Assembly: GCA_018261905.1 (NCBI GenBank)
Contig: JAGTRU010000044.1
Span: 1 to 61,567 of the forward strand
DNA from: Pseudomonadota bacterium
GTDB taxonomy: Bacteria; Pseudomonadota; Gammaproteobacteria; Burkholderiales; Rhodocyclaceae
Length of the DNA stretch: 61,567 bases
Direction of reading: 5' to 3'
Shown: positions 1 through 10,778 of the stretch, one piece after another
How positions within the stretch are numbered: the stretch's first letter is position 1
Layout: each line of letters opens with the position of its first letter
Translations under genes and position numbers: made by a program
Notes under the pieces: model-generated
The model's input: only the letters and a program-made list of their open reading frames with translations
Databases searched by the model: none
Told to the model about the DNA's origin: nothing

Positions 1-1286
1 CTGGTCAGATAGCTTCCGGCGCCAAGATCGGCCGCCGTCAGGACGTGCGTCTGCACCGTCGTGCCATCGCTCAGGGTCAGCGTGTCGCCAACCCGGGCTC
101 CGCCCGGCAGACCGACGCGCACGGCAACGCTCGTGCTGCTGCCGATTTCGCTACGGTTGAGGAAACCATCGTTGTTGGCATCGGTCGTGATGCTTACCGT
201 CGGCGCGGCGCCGGCCGTCGTATCGATGGTCACCGGTACCGTCGTGCTGGTCGTGTTGCCGACCGGATCGGTTTCGACCACCGGGATCGTCAGCGCGCCA
301 TCCGGGATCGCCAGGGTCGGCGTTACCGTCCATTGGCCATCGGCCCCGACCGTTGTCGTCAGGTGTTCGTTGGTTCCCGGTATCGTCACGTCGATCCTGT
401 TGCCCGGTTCGCCCGTGCCGCTGATCGTCGGGGTATGGTCATCGGTCACACCATCCCCGATAACGCCACTGTCGGAAAGCGGATCCAACTGCGCCGACAG
501 GGCTGGCACCGTGCTATCGACCGAACCGTTATCGCTGGCGGTTCCTGTGTTGCCCGCAGCATCGCTGCCCTTGGCAACTACCGTATAGCTACCATCGGCC
601 AGTTGCTGCGGAACATCGACGCTGAAACTGCCATCCCCCTTCACCGCCGTGGTCACGGTTTGCACCACACCCGCGCTGTCGGTAATCGTCAGAACGATGG
701 TGCTACCGGAGACGAGAAGCGTCTTGCCGGAAATGGTCGGGGTGTTATCGTTGGTATTGTCCGGAGCAAGCACGGAGATCGCGACATCCGATGCAGGAAC
801 GACGGCCAGCGCGTCAATCGCCCCCAAGACGCGATCGTTGGTCGTGGCAAACTGAAAGGACAAGGGATCAACGGCTTCAATGATGCGCAGGAGCTCGATG
901 AACGTATGCCCTTCACTGCCCCCCGCTACCGCGCCGGCCGCTGGCGCATCTTCTTCGAGCACGGAATCGAGATCGCCCCCGGTCGCCAGCACCCGGGCAA
1001 CTTTTTCCAGGCCTTTGACGTAATCGGCGACCGCACTGTCGGTCACATCGGGCTTGTCGAGGGCACCGACTTCGGCATCCAGCTTGGCGACTTCGCCCGG
1101 TCGCACCTGAATTTCCCGGCCATCGGCCAGGGTCAGAAGAACCTGCCCGCCATCGGCAGCAACCACGCTCTCCCCTTCCCGAACGACATCACCGACCTTC
1201 AGGCGACGCAGTTTGCCGGCGCTGTCGCGGGCAAAAGCTTCACCGTTGATGGACGAGACTTTGGCGATGACTTGGGATTGGGCCAC
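1..1286 (-). CDS. LapA/BapA-type large adhesin, N-terminal part (runs off the left edge)
   Basis: About 428 residues are visible; the gene continues past base 1. The GTG start at 1286 is preceded by CTGGAG (1294-1299). Residues 1-145 resemble the LapA retention module: a compact beta-rich domain with DGREIQVRPGE, then a Pro-Ala-Ala-Gly motif at 115-118, followed by a helix. In LapA-family proteins a dialanine of this kind is the site where the periplasmic protease LapG releases the adhesin. After that come repeated Ig-like beta domains (about 175-265, 270-365 and onward) with recurring TPTISG and DGSYTV-type strands, typical of giant cell-surface adhesins. The gene lies downstream of the type I secretion genes on the same strand, so secretion by that pair is inferred. 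The C-terminal RTX/secretion signal is outside the window. No lapD or lapG is visible. The family call is firm; ligand and total length are unknown. Confidence 0.87.
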   Translation of the reverse strand, partial: MAQSQVIAKVSSINGEAFARDSAGKLRRLKVGDVVREGESVVAADGGQVLLTLADGREIQVRPGEVAKLDAEVGALDKPDVTDSAVADYVKGLEKVARVLATGGDLDSVLEEDAPAAGAVAGGSEGHTFIELLRIIEAVDPLSFQFATTNDRVLGAIDALAVVPASDVAISVLAPDNTNDNTPTISGKTLLVSGSTIVLTITDSAGVVQTVTTAVKGDGSFSVDVPQQLADGSYTVVAKGSDAAGNTGTASDNGSVDSTVPALSAQLDPLSDSGVIGDGVTDDHTPTISGTGEPGNRIDVTIPGTNEHLTTTVGADGQWTVTPTLAIPDGALTIPVVETDPVGNTTSTTVPVTIDTTAGAAPTVSITTDANNDGFLNRSEIGSSTSVAVRVGLPGGARVGDTLTLSDGTTVQTHVLTAADLGAGSYLT

Positions 1287-1376
1287 GGTAATACTCCAGA
1301 CACGGTTTTTGATGCTGGCAGTGTAGGGAGCTCAAGCGGCCAAAACAATTGAACCAAAGTACAGTTCGAACCGCAA

Positions 1377-1392
1377 CGCGAACGAGTTCGCG
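1377..1392. repeat. 7-bp inverted repeat between the regulator and adhesin genes
   Basis: CGCGAAC and GTTCGCG are separated by 2 bases. The repeat lies between the LuxR-type gene's stop and the adhesin start. There is no T-run, so it is a poor terminator. It could be an operator for the adjacent LuxR-type protein, but this is inference only. Confidence 0.35.
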
Positions 1393-1399
1393 CTGAAAA

Positions 1400-2020
1400 T
1401 CAGAGGTTTAAGCCGTTGATCCGGAGCGAGAGCTGCAGTCGATCGCGCAAACTCAGCTTTTCGAAGACCGCCGTCAGATGTGCCTTGACCGTTCTTTCGG
1501 TAATCACGAGACGGTTCGCGATTTCTTTATTGCTGGCGCCGCCGGCGACCATGCGGGCAACCTGCGCCTCGCGCTCGGAAAGCAGCGCCGACCAGTTGTC
1601 GCGCGGCGGCCGCGGGGCATTTTCGCCGAGGATTCGCGAGGTACTGCCGACCAGTCGCTGGAGCAGCGACTGACCAACCCACAAACCGCCGTTGCTGACC
1701 ACCATGGCGACCTGCCTGAGCACTTCCGGGGCCGCATTGGTATTGCAGCAACCGGCCGCCCCGGCCGACAGGGCCTGCATCACCAAACTTTCATCCGGCT
1801 CGTCGCTGAGAACCACCAGCGGATTCCCCCGGGCATGCGCGATGACCGACGCCAGAACAGAATTGACGTCCTCGCCGGAGCGCTGCCGACACCACAACGT
1901 CCCCTGCTTTTCCGCCGGAATATTGGCCAGTTGGTCGCGCCGAAACATTTGGGCATTGGGCATTGCTTCCAGCCAGGAGGGCAAGGGGCTGGTCTCGAGA
2001 TCGATAATCCAGTGTTGCAT
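1400..2020 (-). CDS. LuxR/NarL-type transcriptional regulator with an atypical receiver domain
   Basis: 206 aa from the ATG at 2020, which shares one base with the stop of the upstream fusion-protein gene (TGATG), so it is translationally coupled. Residues about 147-202 form a clear LuxR-type helix-turn-helix ([15 protein letters not shown], then NKEIANRL and ERTVKAHL). Residues 1-125 look like the second half of a receiver domain ([17 protein letters not shown]), but I see no acidic phospho-acceptor in the usual strand-3 position; the sequence there reads [10 protein letters not shown]. It probably controls the adhesin or secretion genes from within their operon, possibly without phosphorylation. 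That role is inferred from position. Confidence 0.85.
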   Translation of the reverse strand: MQHWIIDLETSPLPSWLEAMPNAQMFRRDQLANIPAEKQGTLWCRQRSGEDVNSVLASVIAHARGNPLVVLSDEPDESLVMQALSAGAAGCCNTNAAPEVLRQVAMVVSNGGLWVGQSLLQRLVGSTSRILGENAPRPPRDNWSALLSEREAQVARMVAGGASNKEIANRLVITERTVKAHLTAVFEKLSLRDRLQLSLRINGLNL

Positions 2021-3435
2021 CAACGTTCCGTTAGGGCCACGCTCTTGGCGCGCAAGACAGGTTTAAGAAGATAGGCGAGGACGCTCTTTTTGCCGGTCAA
2101 AACATCGACCTCAGCCACCATACCAGGAATAATCGGCAAATTGGCATCACTAAAGCCCGGCTTGTTGGTGCGCACCCGTATCATATAGAAAGCATTGCCT
2201 TTATCGTCGGTGACGGTATCCGCCCCGATATTTTCCAGCGTTCCCTCCAGCCCGCCATAGATGGAAAAATCATAGGCGGTAAATTTGACCATGACCGGCT
2301 GACCGGGACGCAGGAAGGCGATATCGCGCGGCAACACCTTGGCCTCGAGCAACAGGGCGTCTTCCAGCGGGACGATTTCAATCATGTCCTTGCCGGCCTG
2401 CACCACGCCGCCCACGGTATTGATCATCAGGCGCTTGACCGTCCCCTTGACCGGCGAACGGATGGAAGACTGCTTGACCCGGTCCGACAGCGCCACGCTG
2501 CCTTCGGCCAGACCGTTCAACTTGCCGGTGATTTCCGACAATTCCTTGCCGGCATCATTGCGGAATGTTAGCTCGACCTCCTCGATTTTTCGCTGCGCCT
2601 CATTGATTGAGGCCTGGACGCGGGTAATCTGGGCCGAAGCTTGGTCGCGTTCGCCGCGATAACGCGAGACGTCGCGCTCCAGACGCAGCAACTCGACTTC
2701 CGAAACCGCCCCGGAATTGATCAACGGCTTGGTCACCGCGAGCTCTTTCGAGGTCAGGTCATACCCCTGAGAAGCCTGCGTCCGCCGGGCCTGCGCCTCA
2801 TTCAGCTCCTGCTGGCGCTGCGATAGCTGCTGGCGGGCAATCGAGATGGCGGCCGCCATCTCACTGCGCTTGGCTTCGTAATACTGCTGTTCCTGAGCGA
2901 CGATTTCCGGATCTTCCTTGACCACCTCGGGCGGCGGCACGAACGGCTTGCCGTCGGTCATCGCCTTCAGGCGGGCCGACTTGGCCAGCAGGCTGAGATA
3001 TTGCGCCCGATTCTCGCTGACCGAGGAGGCAAAGCGGGTTTCGTCGATCTTGATCAGCAACTGGTTGGGCTGGACGATATCGCCTTCACGGACGAGGATT
3101 TCCGAGACCAGGCCGCCGTCGATGCTTTGCAAGACCTGCAACTGCTTGGAGGGAATCACCTTGCCGTCGCCCCGCGTCACTTCGTCGAGTTGGGCAATCG
3201 CCGCCCAGACGACGAAAAGCACCATCACGATGCCGATCACGCGCAGCACCATGCGGGCCCGCAGCGGTTCCTGGCGCAGCATGGCGAGGTCGGCATCGGT
3301 GGCGAAATCGACAACCTCGACATCTTCGCGACTGGGCAGGCGCCCCAGGACCCTTTCGACATAGGGCGCATTTTTCTGCGCCACCCGTTCCAGCCAGGCG
3401 TGCAGTCCGGTCAGCATGTTTTTCAGGCGGCTCAT
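2020..3435 (-). CDS. Type I secretion membrane fusion protein (HlyD/LapC family)
   Basis: 471 aa, the usual length for type I secretion adaptors. A cytoplasmic N-terminus is followed by one transmembrane helix (about residues 83-105, [19 protein letters not shown]), a lipoyl-like strand set ([20 protein letters not shown]), a long coiled coil rich in Q, E and A (about 190-315) and C-terminal beta-barrel segments ([29 protein letters not shown]). It would link the inner-membrane ABC transporter to a TolC-like outer-membrane channel, which is not in this window. It overlaps the transporter gene by ATGA, so the two are co-translated. The substrate is presumably the adhesin encoded downstream. 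Confidence 0.93.
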   Translation of the reverse strand: MSRLKNMLTGLHAWLERVAQKNAPYVERVLGRLPSREDVEVVDFATDADLAMLRQEPLRARMVLRVIGIVMVLFVVWAAIAQLDEVTRGDGKVIPSKQLQVLQSIDGGLVSEILVREGDIVQPNQLLIKIDETRFASSVSENRAQYLSLLAKSARLKAMTDGKPFVPPPEVVKEDPEIVAQEQQYYEAKRSEMAAAISIARQQLSQRQQELNEAQARRTQASQGYDLTSKELAVTKPLINSGAVSEVELLRLERDVSRYRGERDQASAQITRVQASINEAQRKIEEVELTFRNDAGKELSEITGKLNGLAEGSVALSDRVKQSSIRSPVKGTVKRLMINTVGGVVQAGKDMIEIVPLEDALLLEAKVLPRDIAFLRPGQPVMVKFTAYDFSIYGGLEGTLENIGADTVTDDKGNAFYMIRVRTNKPGFSDANLPIIPGMVAEVDVLTGKKSVLAYLLKPVLRAKSVALTER

Positions 3436-5609
3436 GACGCTTTCCCGATGCGCCCGCTTTGCAGCGCCTGGATCACCTGATCGCGCGGCCCATCGGCCAC
3501 CACCCGGCCGTCATCGACGACGATGACACGGGTCGCCAGATCAAGCAGGCTATTGCGATGGGTGACGATGATCACCGTCTTGTGCGCCGCCATGACTTTG
3601 AGGCGCTGTTTGAATTGCTGCTCGGACGAGAAGTCCATCGAACTGGTCGGTTCGTCGAGCAACAGGATCGGCGGATCCATCAGGAAGGCGCGGGCGATCG
3701 CCACGCCCTGCCGCTGACCGCCGGACAGCGAATCGCCGCGTTCGCCGATCATCATGTCGAAACCGTCCGGGTGACGATTGACGAACTCGGTCAAACCGGC
3801 CGCTTCGGCCGCCGCCATGACCGCCGCATCGTCGGCATAGGGCGCGCCGATGGTGATGTTGTCGCGCAGCGTGCCGTAGAGCAAGGTGACATCCTGCGAA
3901 ACGTAACCGATATTGCGCCGCAAATCGGCCGGATCGAGTTGCCGGACATCGACCCCGTCGATACTCACCGCCCCGCCGGTCGGCTGGTACAAGCCGAGCA
4001 GCAGCTTTTGCAGCGTCGTCTTGCCGGAACCGATGCGGCCGATGACCACCACCTTGTCGCTGGCGGCGAATTTGCAGGACAAACCCTTCAAGGCCGCCAC
4101 CGAACACCCCGGATAATTGAACTGGACATCGTGGAATTCGATATTGCCCTTGAGATGGGGCCGATGCACGAAAGCCGCGTCGGCCGGCCGTTCCACCGGC
4201 TTCTCCATGACCTGGTCGAGCGAGGTCAGCGAAACCTTGGCATTGTGGTACTGCATCAACAGGCCGACCATCTGGCCGAGCGGCGCCACCGCCCGCGACG
4301 ACAGCATGGTGCAGGCGATCAGGCCGCCCATGGTGAGCTTGCCGTCGGCGATCAGATAGACGCCGCCGATGATGACCACGACATTGACCAGTTGCTGCAC
4401 CTCGAGCGCGCCATTGGTGGCTGCCGCCGAGAGGAAGCGCATCTGGTTATTGACGCGGGCGACAAAGGCCACCGACTTTTCCCACTTCGACTGCATGACG
4501 CTCTCGGCGCCCTGCGTCTTGATGGTTTCCAGGGCCGACAGGCTCTCGATCAGCGTCGCATTGCGCAAGGCCCCGGCGCGATAGGTCGTTTCCGACAGAT
4601 CGTGCATCTTGTGCTGAATGATGTAGGCGTAGATCACCACGAAAATGATGGCCAGAAAAACGGGAATGATCAGTTGCCAGGCAATGATCGCGATGACCAC
4701 GATAAAAATCAGCGCGAAGGGCAGATCGATGAAGGCCGTCACCGTTGCCGAGGCGATGAAGTCACGCACGGTTTCAAAGGAACGCAGATTCGAGGCGAAG
4801 GCGCCGACCGCCGCCGGGCGCGCTTCCATGCGCACGCCAAGGACCCGCTCCATGATCGTCGCCGACAATTGCATGTCGATCCGGGCACTGGCCAGATCGA
4901 TGAAATAGCCGCGCAGCAGTTTCAGCGCGAAATCGACGCCGATCAGCAGGACGACGCCGAGGGCCAGGACCCACAGGGTTTCGACCGCCCGATTGGGGAC
5001 CACGCGGTCATAGACATTCATCGAAAACAGCGGCATGGCCAGCGCCATGACGTTGATCAGCAGCGCCGCCCCGAGAACATCGCGATAGACCAACCACTGC
5101 CCCGCCATCGCCCCCCAGAACCAGTGGCGCAACTTGACCTCGCCGACCTGCGGTGTGCGCTTGTCAAAACGGAAATGCGGCCGGGCGAAAATGGCGACGC
5201 CGGTATAGCGGGCGTCCAGCACTTCGCGCGCCATCAGCACGGTGCCCTGACTGGTTTCCGGGAACAACAGCCGGGCATTCTCGCCGGTTTCGTCCCAGCC
5301 GAGCAGGACGCAGGCTTCCTCGCCATCGGTCAGCAGCACGGCGGGCAGCAGGGCCGCATCGATCCGTTCCAGGCTACGCCGCACCAATTTGGCCGACAGG
5401 CCGGCCCGACTGGCCGCCCGGGCAAACAAGCCGGGCGTCAGCGAACCTTTCTCCAAGGGAAGACCGGAAATCAGCGCGGCACGGGTACTCGGCCGACCAT
5501 GGAAACGGGTCAGCTCAACCAGGCAGTCCAGCAACGGATCGTGATGCAGCAGGTCTTCCCGCGCCCCCGCCTTGCCTGGCTCAGTAGAAACTCCAGAATC
5601 CGCGCTCAT
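3432..5609 (-). CDS. Type I secretion ABC transporter (LapB/LssB type)
   Basis: 725 aa. It has three parts: an N-terminal C39-like domain (about 20-140) that in this family usually binds substrate rather than cleaving it; a six-helix membrane domain (about 170-450, including VLGAALLINVMALAMPLFSMNVYDRVVPN); and a C-terminal nucleotide-binding domain. The NBD has a Walker A GRIGSGKTTL near 523, the signature LSGGQRQ and a Walker B ILLLDEPTSSMD. It would power one-step export of the adhesin across both membranes. It is first in a tight operon with the fusion protein and the LuxR-type regulator. A hairpin terminator separates it from hppA upstream, so it should have its own promoter in the AT-rich stretch at 5610-5673. 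Confidence 0.94.
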   Translation of the reverse strand: MSADSGVSTEPGKAGAREDLLHHDPLLDCLVELTRFHGRPSTRAALISGLPLEKGSLTPGLFARAASRAGLSAKLVRRSLERIDAALLPAVLLTDGEEACVLLGWDETGENARLLFPETSQGTVLMAREVLDARYTGVAIFARPHFRFDKRTPQVGEVKLRHWFWGAMAGQWLVYRDVLGAALLINVMALAMPLFSMNVYDRVVPNRAVETLWVLALGVVLLIGVDFALKLLRGYFIDLASARIDMQLSATIMERVLGVRMEARPAAVGAFASNLRSFETVRDFIASATVTAFIDLPFALIFIVVIAIIAWQLIIPVFLAIIFVVIYAYIIQHKMHDLSETTYRAGALRNATLIESLSALETIKTQGAESVMQSKWEKSVAFVARVNNQMRFLSAAATNGALEVQQLVNVVVIIGGVYLIADGKLTMGGLIACTMLSSRAVAPLGQMVGLLMQYHNAKVSLTSLDQVMEKPVERPADAAFVHRPHLKGNIEFHDVQFNYPGCSVAALKGLSCKFAASDKVVVIGRIGSGKTTLQKLLLGLYQPTGGAVSIDGVDVRQLDPADLRRNIGYVSQDVTLLYGTLRDNITIGAPYADDAAVMAAAEAAGLTEFVNRHPDGFDMMIGERGDSLSGGQRQGVAIARAFLMDPPILLLDEPTSSMDFSSEQQFKQRLKVMAAHKTVIIVTHRNSLLDLATRVIVVDDGRVVADGPRDQVIQALQSGRIGKAS

Positions 5610-5673
5610 GGCCCTCCCAGGCAGTTTTTTTATGATTTTATATTAGACAAAATTTTCGAGATTAAAGAAATGT

Positions 5674-5700
5674 AAAAAGGCGGCCGAAACCGCCTTTTTT
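5674..5700 (-). terminator. Rho-independent terminator downstream of hppA
   Basis: AAGGCGG and CCGCCTT flank a 6-base loop, with T-runs on both strands. It lies 17 bases after the hppA stop and insulates hppA from the secretion operon. Confidence 0.85.
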
Positions 5701-5716
5701 GAAAAACTCAAGCAAT

Positions 5717-7783
5717 TTATACCATCAACGGAACGATCAGCAGCGCCACCAGATTGATGATCTTGATCAGCGGATTGACCGCCGGACCAGCCGTATCCTT
5801 GTAGGGATCGCCAACCGTATCGCCGGTCACCGCAGCTTTGTGCGCATCCGAGCCTTTTCCGCCAAAATGACCATCTTCGATGTATTTCTTGGCATTATCC
5901 CAAGCACCACCGCCCGTCGTCATCGAAATGGCGACAAACAAGCCGGTCACGATGGTACCGACCAGCAGACCACCGAGCGCCACCGGGCCAAGAATCAGAC
6001 CAACAACAATCGGCACGGCCACCGGCAGGATGGACGGGATCATCATTTCCTTGATCGCCGCCACGGTCAGCATATCCACGGCGCGGGAATAGTCCGGCTT
6101 GGCCGTACCTTCCATGATACCGGGGATTTCCTTGAACTGGCGACGCACTTCGACGACCACGGCACCGGCCGAACGACCGACCGCTTCCATGGCCATGGCA
6201 GCGAACAGGAAGGGAATCAGGCCGCCGAGGAAGAGGCCGATGATCACCATGTGGTTCGACAGATCGAAGGTAAAGGGCAGGCCCGTCGTCTTGTCCAGAC
6301 CCAGGGCGTGGGTGTAGTCGGCGAAGAGGACCAGGGCGGCCAGACCGGCGGAACCGATGGCATAGCCCTTGGTCACCGCCTTGGTGGTATTGCCCACGGC
6401 ATCCAGCGGATCGGTGACGTCACGCACTTCCTTCGGCAGACCGGCCATTTCGGCAATACCGCCGGCGTTGTCGGTGATCGGGCCGTAGGCGTCGAGCGCC
6501 ACGACGATACCGGCCATCGACAGCATGGAGGTCGCGGCAATGGCGATGCCGAACAGACCTCCCAGCGCGTAGGCGGCATAGATCGAGGCACAGACCGAAA
6601 TCACCGGCAGTGCGCAAGCCTTCATCGAAACACCGATACCAGCGATGATGTTGGTCGCGTGCCCGGTCTGGCAAGCGGCGGCAACGTGCTTCACCGGCGC
6701 ATAGTCGGTACCGGTGTAGTACTCGGTGATCCAGACCAGGGCGGCGGTCAGTACCAGACCGACGACGCAGCAACCGAACATGCTGGCGGTGGTGATCTTG
6801 GCCGCGACATCGCCGGCGCCGATCAGCCAGGAAGTCACCGGATAATAGGCCGCCAGGGCCAGCACCCCGGCCACCGCCAAGCCGCGATAAAGGGCCGACA
6901 TGATCTTGCCGCCCTCGGTCGCCTTGACGAAATAGCAGCCGATGATCGAAGCGATGATCGAAACGCCGCCCAAAGCCAGCGGATAGAGCACCAGACCTTC
7001 ACCCAGGCCGGTCGCCGTCTTGATCGTCAGCGCCGCCAGCACCATGGTCGCGACCACGGTCACGGCGTAGGTTTCGAACAGGTCGGCAGCCATGCCGGCG
7101 CAGTCGCCGACGTTGTCGCCGACGTTATCGGCGATCACCGCCGGGTTGCGCGGGTCATCTTCGGGAATACCGGCTTCGACCTTACCCACCAGGTCGGCGC
7201 CGACGTCAGCGCCCTTGGTGAAGATGCCGCCACCAAGACGGGCGAAGATGGAAATCAGCGAGGAACCGAAGGCCAGGCCGACCAGCGGTTCAATGACATG
7301 CGTCAATTCGGCATCCGGCGCATTGATCGACTTGAGGAAGGCAAAGTAGCCGGCCACACCGAGCAAACCCAGACCCACCACCAGCATGCCGGTAATGGCG
7401 CCGCCCTTGAAGGCGACATCGAGGGCGGCAGCAATGCCGCCACGCGCTGCCTCAGCGGTACGCACATTGGCGCGCACAGAAACGTTCATGCCGATAAAAC
7501 CGGCAGCACCGGAGAGCACGGCACCAATCAGGAAACCGAAGGCAGTCAGCCAACCGAGTTTGGGAATGACGCCGATAACCACGAAGAGCACGACACCGAC
7601 TATGGCAATCGTTTTGTATTGTCGACTCAGATACGCCTCGGCCCCTTCCTGGATAGCCTTGGCAATTTCCTGCATGCGCTCGTTGCCGGCTGGCAACGCG
7701 AGGATCTGTCGGCTGGAAATCCAGCCGTACAGGACTGCTAACACGGCGCAACCAAGCGCCAGCCACAATGCCGCTGTACTCAT
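5717..7783 (-). CDS. hppA: Membrane-bound proton-translocating pyrophosphatase, K+-independent type
   Basis: 688 aa, full length for the family, with about 16 membrane helices. It couples PPi hydrolysis to ion pumping across the inner membrane. The diagnostic substrate loop ([14 protein letters not shown]) and the adjacent acidic motif [12 protein letters not shown] are intact, as is the C-terminal [14 protein letters not shown] loop. Residues 464-469 read GNTTKA. In this family a Lys at this point (Lys468), instead of the Ala of K+-dependent enzymes, marks the K+-independent H+-pumping class. It follows the PPi-dependent phosphofructokinase gene by 30 bases on the same strand, which suggests joint control of PPi use. 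Confidence 0.96.
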   Translation of the reverse strand: MSTAALWLALGCAVLAVLYGWISSRQILALPAGNERMQEIAKAIQEGAEAYLSRQYKTIAIVGVVLFVVIGVIPKLGWLTAFGFLIGAVLSGAAGFIGMNVSVRANVRTAEAARGGIAAALDVAFKGGAITGMLVVGLGLLGVAGYFAFLKSINAPDAELTHVIEPLVGLAFGSSLISIFARLGGGIFTKGADVGADLVGKVEAGIPEDDPRNPAVIADNVGDNVGDCAGMAADLFETYAVTVVATMVLAALTIKTATGLGEGLVLYPLALGGVSIIASIIGCYFVKATEGGKIMSALYRGLAVAGVLALAAYYPVTSWLIGAGDVAAKITTASMFGCCVVGLVLTAALVWITEYYTGTDYAPVKHVAAACQTGHATNIIAGIGVSMKACALPVISVCASIYAAYALGGLFGIAIAATSMLSMAGIVVALDAYGPITDNAGGIAEMAGLPKEVRDVTDPLDAVGNTTKAVTKGYAIGSAGLAALVLFADYTHALGLDKTTGLPFTFDLSNHMVIIGLFLGGLIPFLFAAMAMEAVGRSAGAVVVEVRRQFKEIPGIMEGTAKPDYSRAVDMLTVAAIKEMMIPSILPVAVPIVVGLILGPVALGGLLVGTIVTGLFVAISMTTGGGAWDNAKKYIEDGHFGGKGSDAHKAAVTGDTVGDPYKDTAGPAVNPLIKIINLVALLIVPLMV

Positions 7784-7813
7784 TTACTCCCCCTCTTCAT
7801 GACTAACGAAAAA

Positions 7814-9073
7814 TCAGATCGTGAACGCCCCCAGCTTTTTCTCGATAGAGACATTCTGCAAACGGACATAGTCCGGCAAACCCTTGCGATACGGCGGCGA
7901 TTCCTCGCCTTCAATCAATGGCTGCAGGTAGGTCCGGCAAGCATCGGTGATATGGAAGCCATCGGCCGAGATGAATTCGGCCGGCATTTTGCGTTCGACA
8001 TTGGCGACATCCTTGAGCGGCGCTTCGCCAATCTGCCAGCGGTACGGTTCGTCAGCTAGGCGCTCAATGGTCGCCATCACGGCATTCTTGCCCTGCAGCG
8101 CCAGTTGCACGGCGGCCACGCCGAGCGCATGCGCCTGCTCGACATCGGTGCGTGAGGCCAGGTGGCGGGCCGAACGTTGCAGGTAATCGGCGAGCGCCCA
8201 GTGATATTTGTAGCCGAGCTTGTCCTTGATCAGTTGCGCGACGATCTGGCCGACGCCACCCAGTTGCGAATGGCCGAAAGCGTCCTTGCTCCCGGAATCG
8301 GCGATCAGCTTGCCGGCAGCATCCGCGAGCCCTTCCGAAACGGCGACCGTGCAGTAGCCGTATTGTTTGACGCATTCATCGACACGCCTCAGGAAACGTT
8401 CCGGGTCGAACGGCACTTCCGGGAACAACAGGATATGCGGCGGCTCGCCGGCGTTTTCGGCGGCCAGGCCGCAGGCGGCGGTAATCCAGCCGGCGTGGCG
8501 GCCCATCACTTCGAGGACAAAAATCTTGGTGGAGGTACGCGCCATCGAGGCGACGTCGTAACCGGCCTCGCGAATCGAGGTGGCGACATACTTGGCGACC
8601 GAACCGAAACCCGGACAGCAGTCGGTGAGCGGCAAATCATTGTCGACGGTTTTCGGCACGCCAACGCAAACCACCGGGTAACCGAGCTTCTCGGCGATCT
8701 GCGAGACTTTCCAGGCGGTATCCATGGAATCGTTGCCGCCGTTGTAGAAGAAGTAGCCGATGTCGTGCGCCTTGAACACCTCGATCAGGCGCTCGTACTG
8801 AGCGCGGTGGTCTTCCAGGCTTTTCAGCTTGTAGCGGCAGGAACCAAAAGCGCCACCCGGCGTCGAGCGCAGGCGGGCGATGGCCTCGTCGGTTTCGAGG
8901 CTGGTATCGATGAGGTCTTCGGTCAATGCGCCGATGATGCCATCGCGACCGGCATAGACTTTCCCGATCCGTTCGGGATGCCGGCGTGCTTCCTGGATCA
9001 GGCCGCACGCCGTCGAGTTGATGACGGCGGTTACGCCCCCTGACTGTGCGTAGAAGGCGTTTTTTACCGTCAT
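7814..9073 (-). CDS. pfp: PPi-dependent 6-phosphofructokinase
   Basis: 419 aa. It phosphorylates fructose-6-phosphate to the 1,6-bisphosphate, reversibly when PPi is the donor. Residues 112-115 read GGND, with Asp115 where ATP enzymes have Gly104, and 140-147 read PKTVDNDL, with Lys141 where ATP enzymes have Gly124. Both substitutions are the established markers of PPi dependence. The MGRHAGW motif (190-196) for F6P binding is intact. It starts 9 bases after adk and ends 30 bases before hppA, so adenylate kinase, PPi-PFK and the PPi-driven proton pump form one co-directional group. The donor call comes from motifs, not assay. Confidence 0.93.
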   Translation of the reverse strand: MTVKNAFYAQSGGVTAVINSTACGLIQEARRHPERIGKVYAGRDGIIGALTEDLIDTSLETDEAIARLRSTPGGAFGSCRYKLKSLEDHRAQYERLIEVFKAHDIGYFFYNGGNDSMDTAWKVSQIAEKLGYPVVCVGVPKTVDNDLPLTDCCPGFGSVAKYVATSIREAGYDVASMARTSTKIFVLEVMGRHAGWITAACGLAAENAGEPPHILLFPEVPFDPERFLRRVDECVKQYGYCTVAVSEGLADAAGKLIADSGSKDAFGHSQLGGVGQIVAQLIKDKLGYKYHWALADYLQRSARHLASRTDVEQAHALGVAAVQLALQGKNAVMATIERLADEPYRWQIGEAPLKDVANVERKMPAEFISADGFHITDACRTYLQPLIEGEESPPYRKGLPDYVRLQNVSIEKKLGAFTI

Positions 9074-9082
9074 GCTTTTCCC

Positions 9083-9802
<720 letters not shown>

Positions 9803-9816
9803 CTAAAGGCGAAAAA

Positions 9817-10602
9817 TTACTCGCTATTGCCCGCCCGGTCAAACAGTTTCCGCATCCGCTCGGCATCTTCGGGCGTATCGACGCCTGGCGCCGGCGCTGC
9901 GTCGACCAGCAAGACGCTGATTCGATAGCCGTGCCAGAGGGCGCGCAACTGCTCCAGCGACTCGAATTTTTCGGTTGGCGCTGCCGCCAGACCGGCGTAG
10001 GCCTGCAGGAAACTGGCGCGGTAGGCATAGAGGCCAACGTGACGGAAGGCCGGAAAATTCGCCGGCAGGCTTTCGCCGCCGGCTTCTTTGGCGAAATGAT
10101 CGCGCGCATAGGGAATCGGCGCCCGGGAAAAATAGGCGGCATCGCCATCGGCGCGGCAAACCACCTTGACCACGTTGGGATTGAAGAAATCGACCGCCTC
10201 GCCGATCGGATGCGCCACCGTGGCGATCGCGGCGCCGCTGCTCGCCAGTTGGCGGGCGGTTCGGGCGATGACTTCCGGTTCGATCAGCGGCTCGTCGCCC
10301 TGGACATTGACGATCAGGGTGTCGCCGCCCCAGCCGCGCAGTTCGACGACTTCGGCCAAACGGTCGGTGCCAGTCGGATGATCGGCGCGGGTCATCAAGA
10401 CGTTCAGACCATGCGCCTGGGCAGCAGCAAAGACTTCCGGGTGATCGGTGGCCACCCAGATTTCCTCCGCCCCGGACAAGGCGGCCTGCTCGGCCACCCG
10501 CACGACCATCGGCTTGCCGCCGAGATCGAGCAGCGGCTTGGCCGGCAGCCGGGTCGAGGCATAACGGGCCGGAATGACGACCTTGAAAGCTACGGCCGCC
10601 AC
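9817..10602 (-). CDS. kdsB: CMP-KDO synthetase (3-deoxy-manno-octulosonate cytidylyltransferase)
   Basis: 261 aa. It activates KDO with CTP for transfer to lipid A. The nucleotidyltransferase start [19 protein letters not shown], the NVQGDEPLI motif and the [19 protein letters not shown] segment are all diagnostic. It follows the ycaR-like gene by two bases and belongs to the lpxK-ycaR-kdsB set, a common proteobacterial arrangement for lipopolysaccharide core assembly. Confidence 0.96.
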   Translation of the reverse strand: MAAVAFKVVIPARYASTRLPAKPLLDLGGKPMVVRVAEQAALSGAEEIWVATDHPEVFAAAQAHGLNVLMTRADHPTGTDRLAEVVELRGWGGDTLIVNVQGDEPLIEPEVIARTARQLASSGAAIATVAHPIGEAVDFFNPNVVKVVCRADGDAAYFSRAPIPYARDHFAKEAGGESLPANFPAFRHVGLYAYRASFLQAYAGLAAAPTEKFESLEQLRALWHGYRISVLLVDAAPAPGVDTPEDAERMRKLFDRAGNSE

Positions 10603-10604
10603 AC

Positions 10605-10778
10605 TCAGTCCTCGACGGGCAATTGCCGGGCTTCGTCCTCGAGCATGATCGGGATGTCGTCGCGGATCGGGAAAGCCAGCTTGCAGGGTCTGCAGACCAG
10701 TTCCTTTTCGGCTTTGCGGTGTTCAAGATTGCCCTTGCAAATCGGGCAGACGAGGATATCAAGCAGTCTGGCGTCCAC
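10605..10778 (-). CDS. ycaR: Trm112-family (YcaR-like) small zinc-ribbon-type protein
   Basis: 57 aa from a GTG at 10778, chosen because GGAG lies 7 bases upstream and the product then begins [16 protein letters not shown], as the family does. An upstream ATG at 10802 would add eight residues without a clear ribosome site. CPIC and CRPC form the two Cys pairs. The family binds or stabilises partners in other organisms; the bacterial role is not settled. The start overlaps the end of lpxK by 20 bases, and kdsB follows. Confidence 0.88.
   Translation of the reverse strand: MDARLLDILVCPICKGNLEHRKAEKELVCRPCKLAFPIRDDIPIMLEDEARQLPVED

Noticed and set aside
1..1352. 435-codon plus-strand frame at the left edge
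   Set aside because: The minus strand reads as a retention-module adhesin with repeats and a ribosome site, while the plus frame is Arg/His-rich noise.
3459..5675. 738-codon open frame on the plus strand over the secretion ABC gene
   Set aside because: Composition rich in His, Asp and Arg with no domain. It mirrors a confident gene on the other strand; high third-position GC keeps it open.
5699..7741. 680-codon plus-strand frame over hppA
   Set aside because: Same kind of antisense shadow, low-complexity His/Gly/Asp content; hppA motifs are beyond doubt.
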